This document shows, piece after piece, positions 43,329-51,975 of a DNA stretch of 64,000 bases. The notes beneath the pieces were generated by a model. The model saw only the letters and a list, made by a program, of their open reading frames with translations, did not search any database and was not told the DNA's origin. The stretch spans positions 62,001 through 126,000 of the forward strand of contig CAWEKI010000005.1 of NCBI GenBank assembly GCA_963809695.1, in the 5' to 3' direction. Origin of the DNA: JAGDMJ01 sp963809695. GTDB taxonomy: Bacteria > Bacteroidota > Ignavibacteria > UBA10030 > UBA6906. Position numbers and translations under genes: made by a program. Position 1 is the stretch's first letter, and each line of letters begins with the position of its first letter.

Positions 43329-44780
43329 ATGAAAGCCTCCGTCGCAACCCTGCTTCTCATTTTCTCTTTTGCGAGCACGGGTCTCGCCCAACAGGGTGTT
43401 ACATTTGAGGATTATTTTGTCGATTCAACGCTCCGGATCGACTACTATCACACCGGAGATGCCAGAGACGAGTTTCTTACTGTCGATCAGATGCTCCGGC
43501 AGGGACCCTGGGCCGGGAATCCGCGGAAGCTTCTCGATCCGTTTGGGCGCGGCCACTACTATGTGAAAATGTATGACGCCTCGACGAACACGCTTCTCTA
43601 TTCACGCGGGTACGATGCTTACTTCGATGAATACCGTACAACGGAGTCCGCAGGCAAAGGGATCAAGAGAACCTATCACGAGTCTGTCCTCGTCCCCTGT
43701 CCCAGGAAACCCGTTCGTGTTGTCATCGAATCCAGGGACCCCAGAAACGAGTTCCATCCGTTCTTCACGCACCAGGTTGACCCCGCGGATTATCATATTG
43801 TGGCGCCCATGCCCGACGCCCGCGACAAGGTTTTCTCCGTCCTGAAGAGCGGTGCACCCCATTCGAACCTGGATCTTGTCTTTGTAGCCGAAGGGTATAC
43901 GGCAGAGGAAGAGGACACCTTCAAAGCAGATCTGGAGAAGTACAAAGCAATTCTTCTGTCACTCGAACCGTACAAGAGCCACGCGGGACAAATCAACATC
44001 TCCGGCATATTCCGCCCGTCCGCGGAGAGCGGCGTGACGCAGCCGCGCGAAGGGATATTCAGGAACACGGCCGTCCGGTCGACGTTCAATGCCCTGGACA
44101 CCGACCGCTATTTGTTGACGGAGGAGAACAGGGTGCTGCGTGATATCGCATCGGCCGCCCCGTATGACGTGCTGTGCGTCATGGTCAACAGCTCCCGCTA
44201 CGGGGGCGGAGGACTCTATGGCGACTACACGATCTTCACCGCACACAATGCGCTGAGCCAGACTGTCTTCCTGCACGAATTTGGCCATGGTTTCGCGGGG
44301 CTTGGGGACGAGTACTACGCCTCGGACGTCAGCTACGTGGATTTCTATCCTCGCGGGGTTGAGCCCGTTGAGCCAAACCTGACGGCGTTGCTCGACCCTT
44401 CCAAGCTGAAATGGAAAGATCTCGTCGTCCCCGGCACTGCCATTCCTACGGAATGGGGAAAAGCGGAATATGACAGCCTGCAGAAAGCGATGGCAGACAT
44501 CGGCAGGCAACGAAGAGGCGGACCTTCCCGCGACACCACCGGAAGCCAGCGGAAGGAATTGGATGATCAGCTGCGGCTGATGCGCCAGCGGGTTTCTGAC
44601 ATCCTCACCAACGGTCCCCAGAAGAACACGGTGGGCGCTTTTGAGGGGGCAGGGTATACCAGTCAGGGCCTGTACCGCCCTGCCGTCAACTGCATGATGT
44701 TCTCCAACGAGCAGAAAGCACTCTGCAAGGTGTGTGAGCGTGCTGTTGCCACAATGATCACGCACTACGTGGGTGAATAG
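43329..44780 (+). CDS. Secreted M64 (IgA-peptidase family) metallopeptidase
   Basis: A 483-residue exported protein. A signal peptide (MKASVATLLLIFSFASTGLAQ) is followed by an N-terminal beta-domain with FEDYFVDSTLRIDYYHTGD and then the M64 domain. Its zinc site is FLHEFGHGFAGLGDEYY, HExxH with the adjacent G-D-E-Y-Y. The family includes Clostridium ramosum IgA protease and many Bacteroidota enzymes of unknown substrate. ATG 43329 is chosen because it opens the signal peptide; an in-frame GTG 8 codons upstream is less likely. Cys pair CKVC near the C-terminus (after MFSNEQKAL) is conserved-looking. No sorting domain is present. Confidence 0.92.
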   Translation: MKASVATLLLIFSFASTGLAQQGVTFEDYFVDSTLRIDYYHTGDARDEFLTVDQMLRQGPWAGNPRKLLDPFGRGHYYVKMYDASTNTLLYSRGYDAYFDEYRTTESAGKGIKRTYHESVLVPCPRKPVRVVIESRDPRNEFHPFFTHQVDPADYHIVAPMPDARDKVFSVLKSGAPHSNLDLVFVAEGYTAEEEDTFKADLEKYKAILLSLEPYKSHAGQINISGIFRPSAESGVTQPREGIFRNTAVRSTFNALDTDRYLLTEENRVLRDIASAAPYDVLCVMVNSSRYGGGGLYGDYTIFTAHNALSQTVFLHEFGHGFAGLGDEYYASDVSYVDFYPRGVEPVEPNLTALLDPSKLKWKDLVVPGTAIPTEWGKAEYDSLQKAMADIGRQRRGGPSRDTTGSQRKELDDQLRLMRQRVSDILTNGPQKNTVGAFEGAGYTSQGLYRPAVNCMMFSNEQKALCKVCERAVATMITHYVGE

Positions 44781-44880
44781 ACATATATCTCTGTCGAATT
44801 TTCGGTGGAGCGGGTCAGGGATATTTCTTACCCTTTGTCCTAAACGGATATCACACTGAACAACAGAGGGACCTTTGATC

Positions 44881-45978
44881 ATGACCCATCTTCCACCCAA
44901 GTCCGAAATGGAGCAAGCCTATCTGCGGAGCGATACTTCGTATGACGGCGTGTTCTACCTCGGCGTGCGAACCACGGCCATTTTCTGCAAACCTTCCTGT
45001 CAGGCCCGCAAACCGCGGCCGGAAAACGTGGAATTCTTCTCATCGCCTCATGATGCTGTTTTTGCGGGGTACCGCCCATGCAAGCGCTGCCGGCCGCTCG
45101 AGCAAAATGGGCAGCCGCCGGAGTGGATCAGGGGGCTGCTCGAGCGCATCGACCGCAACCCTTCGGACCGGATCACGGACCGAACGCTCCGCGAAATGGG
45201 CATCGATCCGGCACGGGCACGCCGCTATTTCCAGAAACAATATGGAATGACCTTCCAGGCCTACTGCCGCGGAAGAAGGTTGGGGAAGTCTCTCGAGCAA
45301 ATACGCCGCGGAGGGGATCTGGACGATGTGGCACTGGGATACGGGTATGAATCGCACAGCGGTTTCCGGGAGGCGTTCGCCAAAACATTTGGCAGGGCAC
45401 CCGGACAAAGCCGTGAAACCGATTGTATCGTTGTCGCATGGGTCGAAAGTCCGATCGGGCCTCTCATCGCCGCTGCGGATTCCGAAGGTGTCTGTCTCCT
45501 GGAGTTTACAGACCGGCGCATGCTCGATGCACAATTCGAGAAACTGCGCCGCTACTTCCATTGCCCCATTCTCCCCGGGGAGAACGAACACCTTCATTTG
45601 CTCAAGAACGAACTGAAGGCCTACTTTGCCGGAGAGCTCAAGGACTTCTCCGTCGCGCTGGTATATCCGGGCAGTGCCTTCCAGGAAAAGGTGTGGAACG
45701 AACTCAGAACAATCCCGTATGGTGCCACGGTGTCGTACGAAGATATCGCCCGCCGGATCGGGGTGCCTGCCGCCGTGCGGGCCGTGGGACACGCCAACGG
45801 CTTGAACCGCATTGCGATCGTTATCCCCTGCCACCGTGTGGTGAACAAAAGCGGAGAACTCGGCGGGTACGGAGGCGGATTGTGGAGGAAGAAATTGCTG
45901 CTCGATCTGGAGCGGGGAGAAAGGCAGTTCGAGTGGAGCAGTAGTCAGAAAGAACCGCTTGGCACACCTCTCCCATAA
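44881..45978 (+). CDS. ada: Ada-type bifunctional methylation-response regulator/DNA methyltransferase
   Basis: A 365-residue protein with three modules. The N-terminal zinc domain has C36, C40, C67 and C70 (FCKPSC...CKRC) for methylphosphotriester repair. An AraC-type helix-turn-helix region follows (residues about 85-180). The C-terminal O6-alkylguanine transferase has the active Cys in IPCHRV (about 317). On methylation of the N-terminal Cys, Ada activates repair genes and often itself. ATG 44881 follows GAGGGA; an in-frame TTG lies two codons earlier. No alkA or alkB is adjacent. Confidence 0.95.
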   Translation: MTHLPPKSEMEQAYLRSDTSYDGVFYLGVRTTAIFCKPSCQARKPRPENVEFFSSPHDAVFAGYRPCKRCRPLEQNGQPPEWIRGLLERIDRNPSDRITDRTLREMGIDPARARRYFQKQYGMTFQAYCRGRRLGKSLEQIRRGGDLDDVALGYGYESHSGFREAFAKTFGRAPGQSRETDCIVVAWVESPIGPLIAAADSEGVCLLEFTDRRMLDAQFEKLRRYFHCPILPGENEHLHLLKNELKAYFAGELKDFSVALVYPGSAFQEKVWNELRTIPYGATVSYEDIARRIGVPAAVRAVGHANGLNRIAIVIPCHRVVNKSGELGGYGGGLWRKKLLLDLERGERQFEWSSSQKEPLGTPLP

Positions 45979-46065
45979 ATCCCTGGTTCTGGAACCATCT
46001 TCGGCTCCCTTCCGTTGTGGAGTTATTCGCCGTTAAACTTACTAATTAGCTGAAAGGAGCCAATC

Positions 46066-46362
46066 ATGTACATGTCGCGCGAAGTTATGCATTGCAAGCC
46101 GGGCAAAGCCAAGGACCTGGTGACAAAATTCAAGAAGATGGGTAACGCCATGAAGGCGAGGGGCTATGCCAACATACGCGTGTATACCGACGTGAGTGCC
46201 GAAAAGTACTGGACCGTCGTCATGGAGCAGGACGTCGAGAAGATCGATGACCTGGCTGAGTTGAGCCGTAAAATGTCGGAGGACAAGGAGCTCATGAAAC
46301 TGATTGACGGCTACCACGAGCTTGTGATCGACGGCAGGCGCGAGCTGTACAAGCTTGAATAG
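46066..46362 (+). CDS. Small ABM-like (dimeric alpha/beta barrel) protein
   Basis: A 98-residue protein. The order of strands and helices (MYMSREVMHCKPGKAKDLVT...ANIRVYTDVSAEKYWTVVM...LIDGYHELVIDGRRELYKLE) matches the dimeric alpha/beta barrel fold used by antibiotic-biosynthesis-monooxygenase-like and NIPSNAP-like proteins. No catalytic residue is assigned. The start has AAAGGAG 8 bases upstream, and a good terminator follows at 46395, so this is a monocistronic unit. A larger protein with two similar domains is convergent next to it. Confidence 0.75.
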   Translation: MYMSREVMHCKPGKAKDLVTKFKKMGNAMKARGYANIRVYTDVSAEKYWTVVMEQDVEKIDDLAELSRKMSEDKELMKLIDGYHELVIDGRRELYKLE

Positions 46363-46394
46363 AAGCACCCGGATTGCGTTCCGTACCGCCTCGA

Positions 46395-46427
46395 GGGGGT
46401 CTCTTGAAAACAGGAGACCCCCCTTTT
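46395..46427 (+). terminator. Intrinsic terminator after the small ABM-like gene
   Basis: GGGGGTCTC (46395-46403) pairs with GAGACCCCC around a 10-base loop and is followed by TTTT. It has no T-run on the minus strand. Confidence 0.85.
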
Positions 46428-46451
46428 GGGAACGGAAGCGGCAGGAGACGT

Positions 46452-47219
46452 TTAGAGAACCTGACGCAGGCTCCGGGCAAGAAGCACATGATAGGTACGC
46501 ACGATCAGGTCATCACTGGTGGCCGCCCTCTTCCCCAATTCCTGTTCCACACCAAGCTTCCACTGATAGAGAATGGAGAAGGTATGCCTGAGTTTTTCGG
46601 TGAGACGGGTAAACGTGCCGCTGTCTTCGTAGGCGCCGGCATCTTTCGGACTGTCCCAGAGGGTTACCGAGAGGTGCTCGCTTCGGTCCTGCGTATTGGC
46701 CACAAGAAGATTGAAGCGGCATCCCGGCAGCGCGAGAAGCGTCGGAGCAATGTCCCGTTCATAGATCCGGGTAAATTCCTCCGCCATCTCCGGGCGAACA
46801 TGAACAGATACAACGCGCAAAAACGTCAAGGGCGCGTTGCTCCGGAGCAACCGGGAAACGTCGGTGTGGAGTGAGACTGTATATGACCGGTAGACAGGCG
46901 GGCGGGGCTCGGGAGAATACTCCAGATGCAAATCAGAGGTGAGACGAATCTTGTAGTCCGATGACTCCGCGATGTATCCCTTCGACCGTTCCATCAGGTC
47001 GGGAAATGCGCTCGTCGTCTCATGAAGGCCGGCGCTTTCCGGCTTGTCCCAGAGTGCCAGCGACAAGACATCTTCTTCCACCTCATCGCTGCGTACCAGC
47101 GCAACATAGAGACATCCTGCCGCTCTCTGCAGTTCCGGGACCATCGACTCCTCGAACAGCGTTCGGAAGGCCCAGAGATGATCCGGACTGATCTGGAGTT
47201 GCACTGACCGCAGGAACAT
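46452..47219 (-). CDS. Tandem ABM-like domain protein
   Basis: A 255-residue cytoplasmic-looking protein made of two similar dimeric-barrel domains. MFLRSVQLQISPDHLWAFRT...LSLALWDKPESAGLHE is repeated as FLRVVSVHVRPEMAEEFTRI...LSVTLWDSPKDAGAYE. The pattern (strand, helix, L-A/T-L-W-D-x-P) fits ABM/NIPSNAP-like folds. Role unknown; a stress or ligand-sensing function is only a guess. AGGGAGGAG precedes ATG 47219, and the gene starts 32 bases after a GAF-SpoIIE phosphatase on the same strand, so the two are probably co-expressed. Confidence 0.75.
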   Translation of the reverse strand: MFLRSVQLQISPDHLWAFRTLFEESMVPELQRAAGCLYVALVRSDEVEEDVLSLALWDKPESAGLHETTSAFPDLMERSKGYIAESSDYKIRLTSDLHLEYSPEPRPPVYRSYTVSLHTDVSRLLRSNAPLTFLRVVSVHVRPEMAEEFTRIYERDIAPTLLALPGCRFNLLVANTQDRSEHLSVTLWDSPKDAGAYEDSGTFTRLTEKLRHTFSILYQWKLGVEQELGKRAATSDDLIVRTYHVLLARSLRQVL

Positions 47220-47251
47220 AGGGGAAGCTCCTCCCTGGCATTGGGATCGCG

Positions 47252-48565
47252 TCAGTTGGCGGACGCGACTTTGTGAATTCGTTTGACGACCACGAGCGTC
47301 ATGTCGTCGGCCTGCGCCATTCCTCCTGCAAAGGTCTTCACCTCCTTGATGATACACTCCATTAACGTGGAAGCACTTTCCTTTCGGTGCTCCTGAATGA
47401 CCTTCGCAAGGAGTTCCTCGCCAAACTGCACCTCCGATGCGTTCGCTGCCTCCGTGATCCCGTCGGAATACACGACAAGAACATCACCCGGCCCCATGGA
47501 GACCGCTTCTTCCTCAAAAGGGAAATCTTCGAGAATGCTCAGCACCAGTCCGCCCGTCCGGAGCCGCTGTATGTGGCCGTCTTCCGTCACAAGAAACGGA
47601 TTGTCATGTCCGGCGTTCGAGAACGCCAGCTGGTGAAGTTGAGGATCGAGGATGGCATAGAAGAGCGTGACGAATTTTTCGGGGCTTGTGCTCAGATAGA
47701 GGAGCTTGTTGGCACGCTGCACACAAAGCTTTGGAGAAACGTTGAGGAGGGTTTGGCCACGCAGAGTTGCCTGGACGTTGGCCATCAAGAGCGATGCGGG
47801 AAGCCCCTTGCCGGATACATCGGCCAGGCAAACCGCAATGCGATGGTCATCCGTCGGGATGAAATCGAAATAATCGCCACCCACCATCTGCGCGGGAACG
47901 CTGCTCCCGGCGACGTCGTACCCATCAATCACGGGAGCACTGCTGGGCAGGAGGTCGGATTGAATGCGGGCCGCAAGCCGGACCTCCTCTTTCATGCGCA
48001 GCAGTGTCTGCTCCGATTCATACAGGCGAGCATTTTCGACCACCTGCGCGGATTGTGCGGCGATAATCGCCAGCAGCCGTTGATCTTCATCTGTAAACTG
48101 CCTGCCGTCCTTCTTGTTGTACACCGTGAGGACACCCTTCAATTCGGACTTGATCATCATCGGCACGCACAGAAGGGACCGTATGGAGGCATCCCACTGC
48201 ACGCCGCGGAATCTGGCATCGTTTGCCGGGTCATTGATGGTGATGGGGCGCTTGTTGAGATGCATCCAACCGAGGAGGCTCTGATTGAAATGATATCGCG
48301 GGTTCTGGGCGGAGCTCGCCATGGTGCGCACAAGGGTTTTCATGGGGGAATTCGCTTCCGGATCGACGAGCGTGATCACCCCCTGCTCCGCGTTGATCGC
48401 GCGCAGTGAGCGGTGAATGATCGTGTGCATGATGTCTTGCGAATTGACGGAAGCGCCGATCGCCCGGGCAAGGTCATTCAGGATGGAGAGCTCTTCGACG
48501 GCCCGCTTGAGCCGCTGGTTCTCCTCGACGAGAGGCTGAGACGCGTGAATCTCCTGGACAGCCAT
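47252..48565 (-). CDS. GAF-domain SpoIIE/PP2C-type serine phosphatase
   Basis: A 437-residue cytoplasmic signalling protein. An N-terminal coiled-coil start (VEENQRLKRAVEELSILNDL) is followed by a GAF domain (about 25-180, with SLLCVPMMIKSELKGVLTVY). A PP2C-like SpoIIE domain (about 195-430) has metal-binding acidic motifs in GGDYFDF, CLADVSGKGLPASLLMA and VVYSDGITEAAN, then QADDMTLVVVK. These enzymes usually dephosphorylate anti-sigma-antagonist proteins in partner-switching pathways; no STAS or RsbW-type gene is adjacent. The target is unknown. Confidence 0.92.
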   Translation of the reverse strand: MAVQEIHASQPLVEENQRLKRAVEELSILNDLARAIGASVNSQDIMHTIIHRSLRAINAEQGVITLVDPEANSPMKTLVRTMASSAQNPRYHFNQSLLGWMHLNKRPITINDPANDARFRGVQWDASIRSLLCVPMMIKSELKGVLTVYNKKDGRQFTDEDQRLLAIIAAQSAQVVENARLYESEQTLLRMKEEVRLAARIQSDLLPSSAPVIDGYDVAGSSVPAQMVGGDYFDFIPTDDHRIAVCLADVSGKGLPASLLMANVQATLRGQTLLNVSPKLCVQRANKLLYLSTSPEKFVTLFYAILDPQLHQLAFSNAGHDNPFLVTEDGHIQRLRTGGLVLSILEDFPFEEEAVSMGPGDVLVVYSDGITEAANASEVQFGEELLAKVIQEHRKESASTLMECIIKEVKTFAGGMAQADDMTLVVVKRIHKVASAN

Positions 48566-48639
48566 GAGTCATCTCCACAATGTGCAAGAACAGGGTGGGT
48601 TTGTCAAAGTAAGAAAAATGGCGTGAAAAGCAAAGTCCG

Positions 48640-48685
48640 AAAACGACATGACTTAGTGCTGTTTGCTAAGTCATAGTCGTTTTCA
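48640..48685. repeat. Long inverted repeat between phosphatase and GH18 genes
   Basis: GAAAACGACATGACTTAG (48640-48657) pairs with CTAAGTCATAGTCGTTTTC (48667-48685) with one two-base bulge. It lies upstream of the phosphatase and downstream of the GH18 gene (both minus strand). No clean T-run follows, so the terminator role is uncertain. Confidence 0.6.
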
Positions 48686-48833
48686 GGATCCCGCGGACAC
48701 CGCTCAGAACGCTCTATCTTCCCCAGGCGGGCGAGGAGGCCTGGGCTCGCGCTCTCCTTCCTGAACAACAGCCTCGACCCTTCTAAGAAAGAGAAGTAGC
48801 AACTGCCGGTGAGAGCTTCGCCCGCTGCGAGCT

Positions 48834-50261
48834 TTACTTCACCAGAATCATCTTCCGGATCTGAACCTGCTCGGGTTCGCCGGGGTCCAGCAGGCGGACG
48901 CCCATCCGGCAGAAGTAGACGCCGCTTGGAAGATCGAAGCTCGTAAACTGGATCTGTTGGTTGCCGGGCTCTCCCACACCATTCACAAGGTCCATCACCT
49001 TCCTGCCCAGGATGTCAAAAACTGAGAGCGTGAGGTACGCGCGATGGGGAAGCGTGAACCGAATGGTTGCCGAGCCGTTGAATGGATTCGGGGACACTTC
49101 CTGCAACATGGCAGGCGGTGACGGGGAGGGTTGCTCCGTCCCCCCATGATCCACGCCTGTAATTGCTGCCAGCGTGTCAAGCGACCGCCGCACATTATGC
49201 GAGAACACCGTTCCACCCGCCACATCCCAGTTGATCGACCAGGTCATGACACCCCGGAAGGCGGGGTATCCCATCGGACGCAAAAGCACGTACAGGCCGC
49301 CGAATGACCGGCCCTTGAGCAGATACTGGAGTACCTGGTCCACCACCGCCGGACTGGTGTAGCCGCTGAGAGCCGCCGACGGTGATGCCGGGAGGCCGAT
49401 CACGACTTGATCAGCCCTCAGCGGCGGGAACAGGGTGGTCCCTCCCGGAACGCTCACCGGAAAACCCGCAAGCAGCATGTCGACCATTGCGACATGGAAA
49501 TCCGCCGTTCCCGGCGTGTACACGTGGCCGTCCGGCGCACTCATTGAACCGGTGTTGTAGTGTTGCACCTGGATGAACGTGATCTTATCACGCAGTGCGT
49601 GAATGAGCGGAAGATACGATCCGAAGACGCCACCGTAGTAACTGTACCCACCCTGCACGCCGACGGTCTCCGGCGCGAATGTGAGCAAAAAATGTTCCGG
49701 GAATTGTCCGGCAAGCTTTTGAATCGCATCGATCAGATTCACGATCGTTGGGCTCGTTGGTGACCGGAAGTCAGCGTCGTCCGACTGAAGGATGAGGGAT
49801 TGTGACTCCAAATCAATATCCAGGCCGTCAAACCCATACATGTCAATGATGCGGGCCATGGACGCTACAAACGTATCGGCGTCAGCCTTAGTCTGCAGCT
49901 GGACCACCGCATTCGCGCCCCCGACGGAGACCAGAACCTTCTTTCCCCTGCCTTTGAGCAAGGAGACATCGCTCGCGAAGCCGGCCGGGTCGGCATAGAG
50001 TGCGCTGTCCGGCGCGAAACGCATCGACGCCCCCGGGGTGGTTGTGGGCTCTGCGAAGGCAACGATGACGACATCATAGTCGTCGGGCACAGCGGAAAGC
50101 CGGAGTGGTCCCGCCTGGTTGATAAAGTTGTGCCAGTAGCCCACAAGGAGATGCGTGGCCACCGTGTCGGCGTGCGGGAGAGGAGCCGCAATCCCGGAGG
50201 AGGGTGAGAGAAGAACAGCCGCAGCCACAACCAGCGTGTGCAATCGAATAGTATGCGCCAT
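48834..50261 (-). CDS. Secreted GH18 chitinase-like protein with T9SS sorting domain
   Basis: A 475-residue exported protein. A signal peptide (MAHTIRLHTLVVAAAVLLSPSSGIAA) precedes a GH18 TIM barrel with the catalytic DGLDIDLE motif (DxxDxDxE intact, about residue 140-147), the conserved VLVSVGGAN strand and the C-terminal GVMTWSINWD. The tail LQEVSPNPFNGSATIRF...EQVQIRKMILVK is a T9SS type A sorting domain, so the protein should be exported and processed by PorU. It likely cleaves beta-1,4-GlcNAc polymers such as chitin. ATG 50261 is chosen for the signal peptide. It is divergent from the exopolysaccharide operon, with which it shares a 450-base upstream region. Confidence 0.93.
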   Translation of the reverse strand: MAHTIRLHTLVVAAAVLLSPSSGIAAPLPHADTVATHLLVGYWHNFINQAGPLRLSAVPDDYDVVIVAFAEPTTTPGASMRFAPDSALYADPAGFASDVSLLKGRGKKVLVSVGGANAVVQLQTKADADTFVASMARIIDMYGFDGLDIDLESQSLILQSDDADFRSPTSPTIVNLIDAIQKLAGQFPEHFLLTFAPETVGVQGGYSYYGGVFGSYLPLIHALRDKITFIQVQHYNTGSMSAPDGHVYTPGTADFHVAMVDMLLAGFPVSVPGGTTLFPPLRADQVVIGLPASPSAALSGYTSPAVVDQVLQYLLKGRSFGGLYVLLRPMGYPAFRGVMTWSINWDVAGGTVFSHNVRRSLDTLAAITGVDHGGTEQPSPSPPAMLQEVSPNPFNGSATIRFTLPHRAYLTLSVFDILGRKVMDLVNGVGEPGNQQIQFTSFDLPSGVYFCRMGVRLLDPGEPEQVQIRKMILVK

Positions 50262-50400
50262 CCCAGGCACCTGCCCTTCGCAATATTCCAACGGCCCTCA
50301 ACTACCGCACAGGCACGAATCAATTTTTTGTGAACACCAACCATGGCCTCTCTGTTCCCGTTTCCCGGCCTGTTCCCTAAAAAATTCTGACATTCTTTTC

Positions 50401-50429
50401 TTGCTATTCAAATCTCCGTTTGTTATAAT
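50401..50429 (+). promoter_or_regulatory. Sigma70-type promoter of the exopolysaccharide operon
   Basis: TTGCTA (50401-50406) and a perfect TATAAT (50424-50429) with a 17-base spacer. The predicted start is near 50436, giving an unusually long leader of about 278 bases. Confidence 0.72.
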
Positions 50430-50435
50430 CGACTT

Positions 50436-50713
50436 TGTTTTTTCAGGCACTTTACCTGTTCTTGCAAAATGGTCCTTTGGTTTCTCCGCAGTGGTACTCC
50501 GCGTCATTGCGCAAACACGTGCCCCGGGCGCGGGCCGTAGCCGCGTACTCCGCATTGTCGCGCGAGGCCCCCCCGCCATGCATCGTGCGCGTCCTTCCTC
50601 CATAACTCAAGTTGTCTTTTTTTGACTGGTGTCGCCCCATCTGTGAATCGATCTTCACACGTGGTCTGCGTGTTATCGTCGTTGTGCATGTGAGCGTGTA
50701 GTGGGGAAGAGAT
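50436..50713 (+). other. Long untranslated leader of the exopolysaccharide operon
   Basis: There is no convincing gene here. The segment is GC-rich from about 50500 to 50600, with several short self-complementary stretches (for example CGCGCGA near 50550 and TCGTGCGCG near 50585). A T7 run (about 50629-50635) follows. No known riboswitch consensus is recognised. GGGGAAGAG precedes the first ATG. Confidence 0.4.
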
Positions 50714-51973
50714 ATGATGGATAGTACCAGACTCATCCCGTCGGGAATTTCTCTCGTTGATCGTGCCTGGGGAGGTTTTTATCGCGGGGGCTCCTACCTC
50801 ATCGTTGGTCCACGCAAGTCCGGCCGCACGTCGCTGGCCCTGCAATTCGCGTCTGAAGCAGCCGCCAGGAAGGAACGGTGCGTGTATTTTACCACCATGC
50901 GCCCGCGCTACCTGTCTATCCAGGCGGAGGCCGTGGGCATTCCGATCGAACAGATGCTCGCCGACAACCTGATTACGGTGATGCGAATCGTCTCGCCTTC
51001 TTCTCCTTCCAGCGGTGGGAGCTTTACCGAATACGTGGAGGCTATACAGGAGTCCATCCAGACCCACTGCCCCAGCCGCATGGTCTTCGACGAGCTCACA
51101 CCTCTCGTCAGTGAAGGAGGCAACAGCGACACCAGCAACGCGCTGGCTTTCCTGACTGAAACGCTGGAAAGCAGCGGTGTCACAAGTCTCTATGTGCTTG
51201 GCGAACCCGCGACCCGGCCCGCGCGAGACCTCGCCGACTCGTTCATCGACAGCATGACCGGGATGATCTGCCTGCAAAGGCGCGGCGTCTCCTCCATTGA
51301 GGATCTGCCCGGAGGAAAGATCCTGATTGCCCCAAACATCGGGCATCCCGAGGGACACTTCATGACCACCTTCAACCTCGAGCCCCGCAAGCAGCTGCAG
51401 ATGGATGATCGGCCTGCATGGTCGCGTCCTGCTCTCAAGGCCCCCGGGATGTTGAGATCGGGCACCGAGACGGCATCCGAGCGACCAACCGCCACGACGT
51501 TTCCACCCATACGCCGGGACCACATGCAGGAGAATGATCTCGTGTCGGCAGAGAACACGTTGTCAGGCAGCGATGTGGGACGACGTGGACTGTGCAGCGC
51601 CCACGAGTTTCTCGAGGAGATCAACGCGTCCCTCGAAGCTTCAAGGAATACAGGCGCTCTTCCTCGTGTTGTTGCTTTTCGCGTCACGCCGTCTGAGGGC
51701 GCCAACGATCTCCTCACCCTTGAGCAGGTCGCCAGGGCGGTAGAAACAGTCGGCGGGCCCGGACACAAAGTGTGCATCCATGACAACATCGTGATGGCTG
51801 TGGGCCGCAGCAATGACTCCAGGGACATCCATGCACTCCTCGCAAAACATGTCGAAGAGGCGATGCACGGAATTTCCGGAGTGCTGATACACGTCAGTCA
51901 GCAGTTTGACGACACCGAAGCGTTGCTCGCTTTCATAGAGAGGAAGTTCTCGACAACAGAGCTCCTGAGCTGA
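50714..51973 (+). CDS. KaiC/RAD55-like RecA-fold ATPase with altered Walker A
   Basis: A 419-residue protein. The N-terminal RecA-fold domain starts LIPSGISLVDRAWGGFYRGG, typical of KaiC/RAD55 proteins. The P-loop is GPRKSGRT (residues 32-39), where Arg replaces the nearly invariant Walker A Lys; a Walker B-like RMVFDEL follows (about 133-139). After a linker, a second alpha/beta domain (about 285-410, LCSAHEFLEEINASLEAS...PRVVAFRVT) is unassigned. It heads the operon. BcsE, which tunes cellulose synthase through c-di-GMP, also has a degenerate NTPase fold, so a regulatory role is possible by analogy only. It lies 2 bases before the exporter gene. Confidence 0.7.
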   Translation: MMDSTRLIPSGISLVDRAWGGFYRGGSYLIVGPRKSGRTSLALQFASEAAARKERCVYFTTMRPRYLSIQAEAVGIPIEQMLADNLITVMRIVSPSSPSSGGSFTEYVEAIQESIQTHCPSRMVFDELTPLVSEGGNSDTSNALAFLTETLESSGVTSLYVLGEPATRPARDLADSFIDSMTGMICLQRRGVSSIEDLPGGKILIAPNIGHPEGHFMTTFNLEPRKQLQMDDRPAWSRPALKAPGMLRSGTETASERPTATTFPPIRRDHMQENDLVSAENTLSGSDVGRRGLCSAHEFLEEINASLEASRNTGALPRVVAFRVTPSEGANDLLTLEQVARAVETVGGPGHKVCIHDNIVMAVGRSNDSRDIHALLAKHVEEAMHGISGVLIHVSQQFDDTEALLAFIERKFSTTELLS

Positions 51974-51975
51974 AC

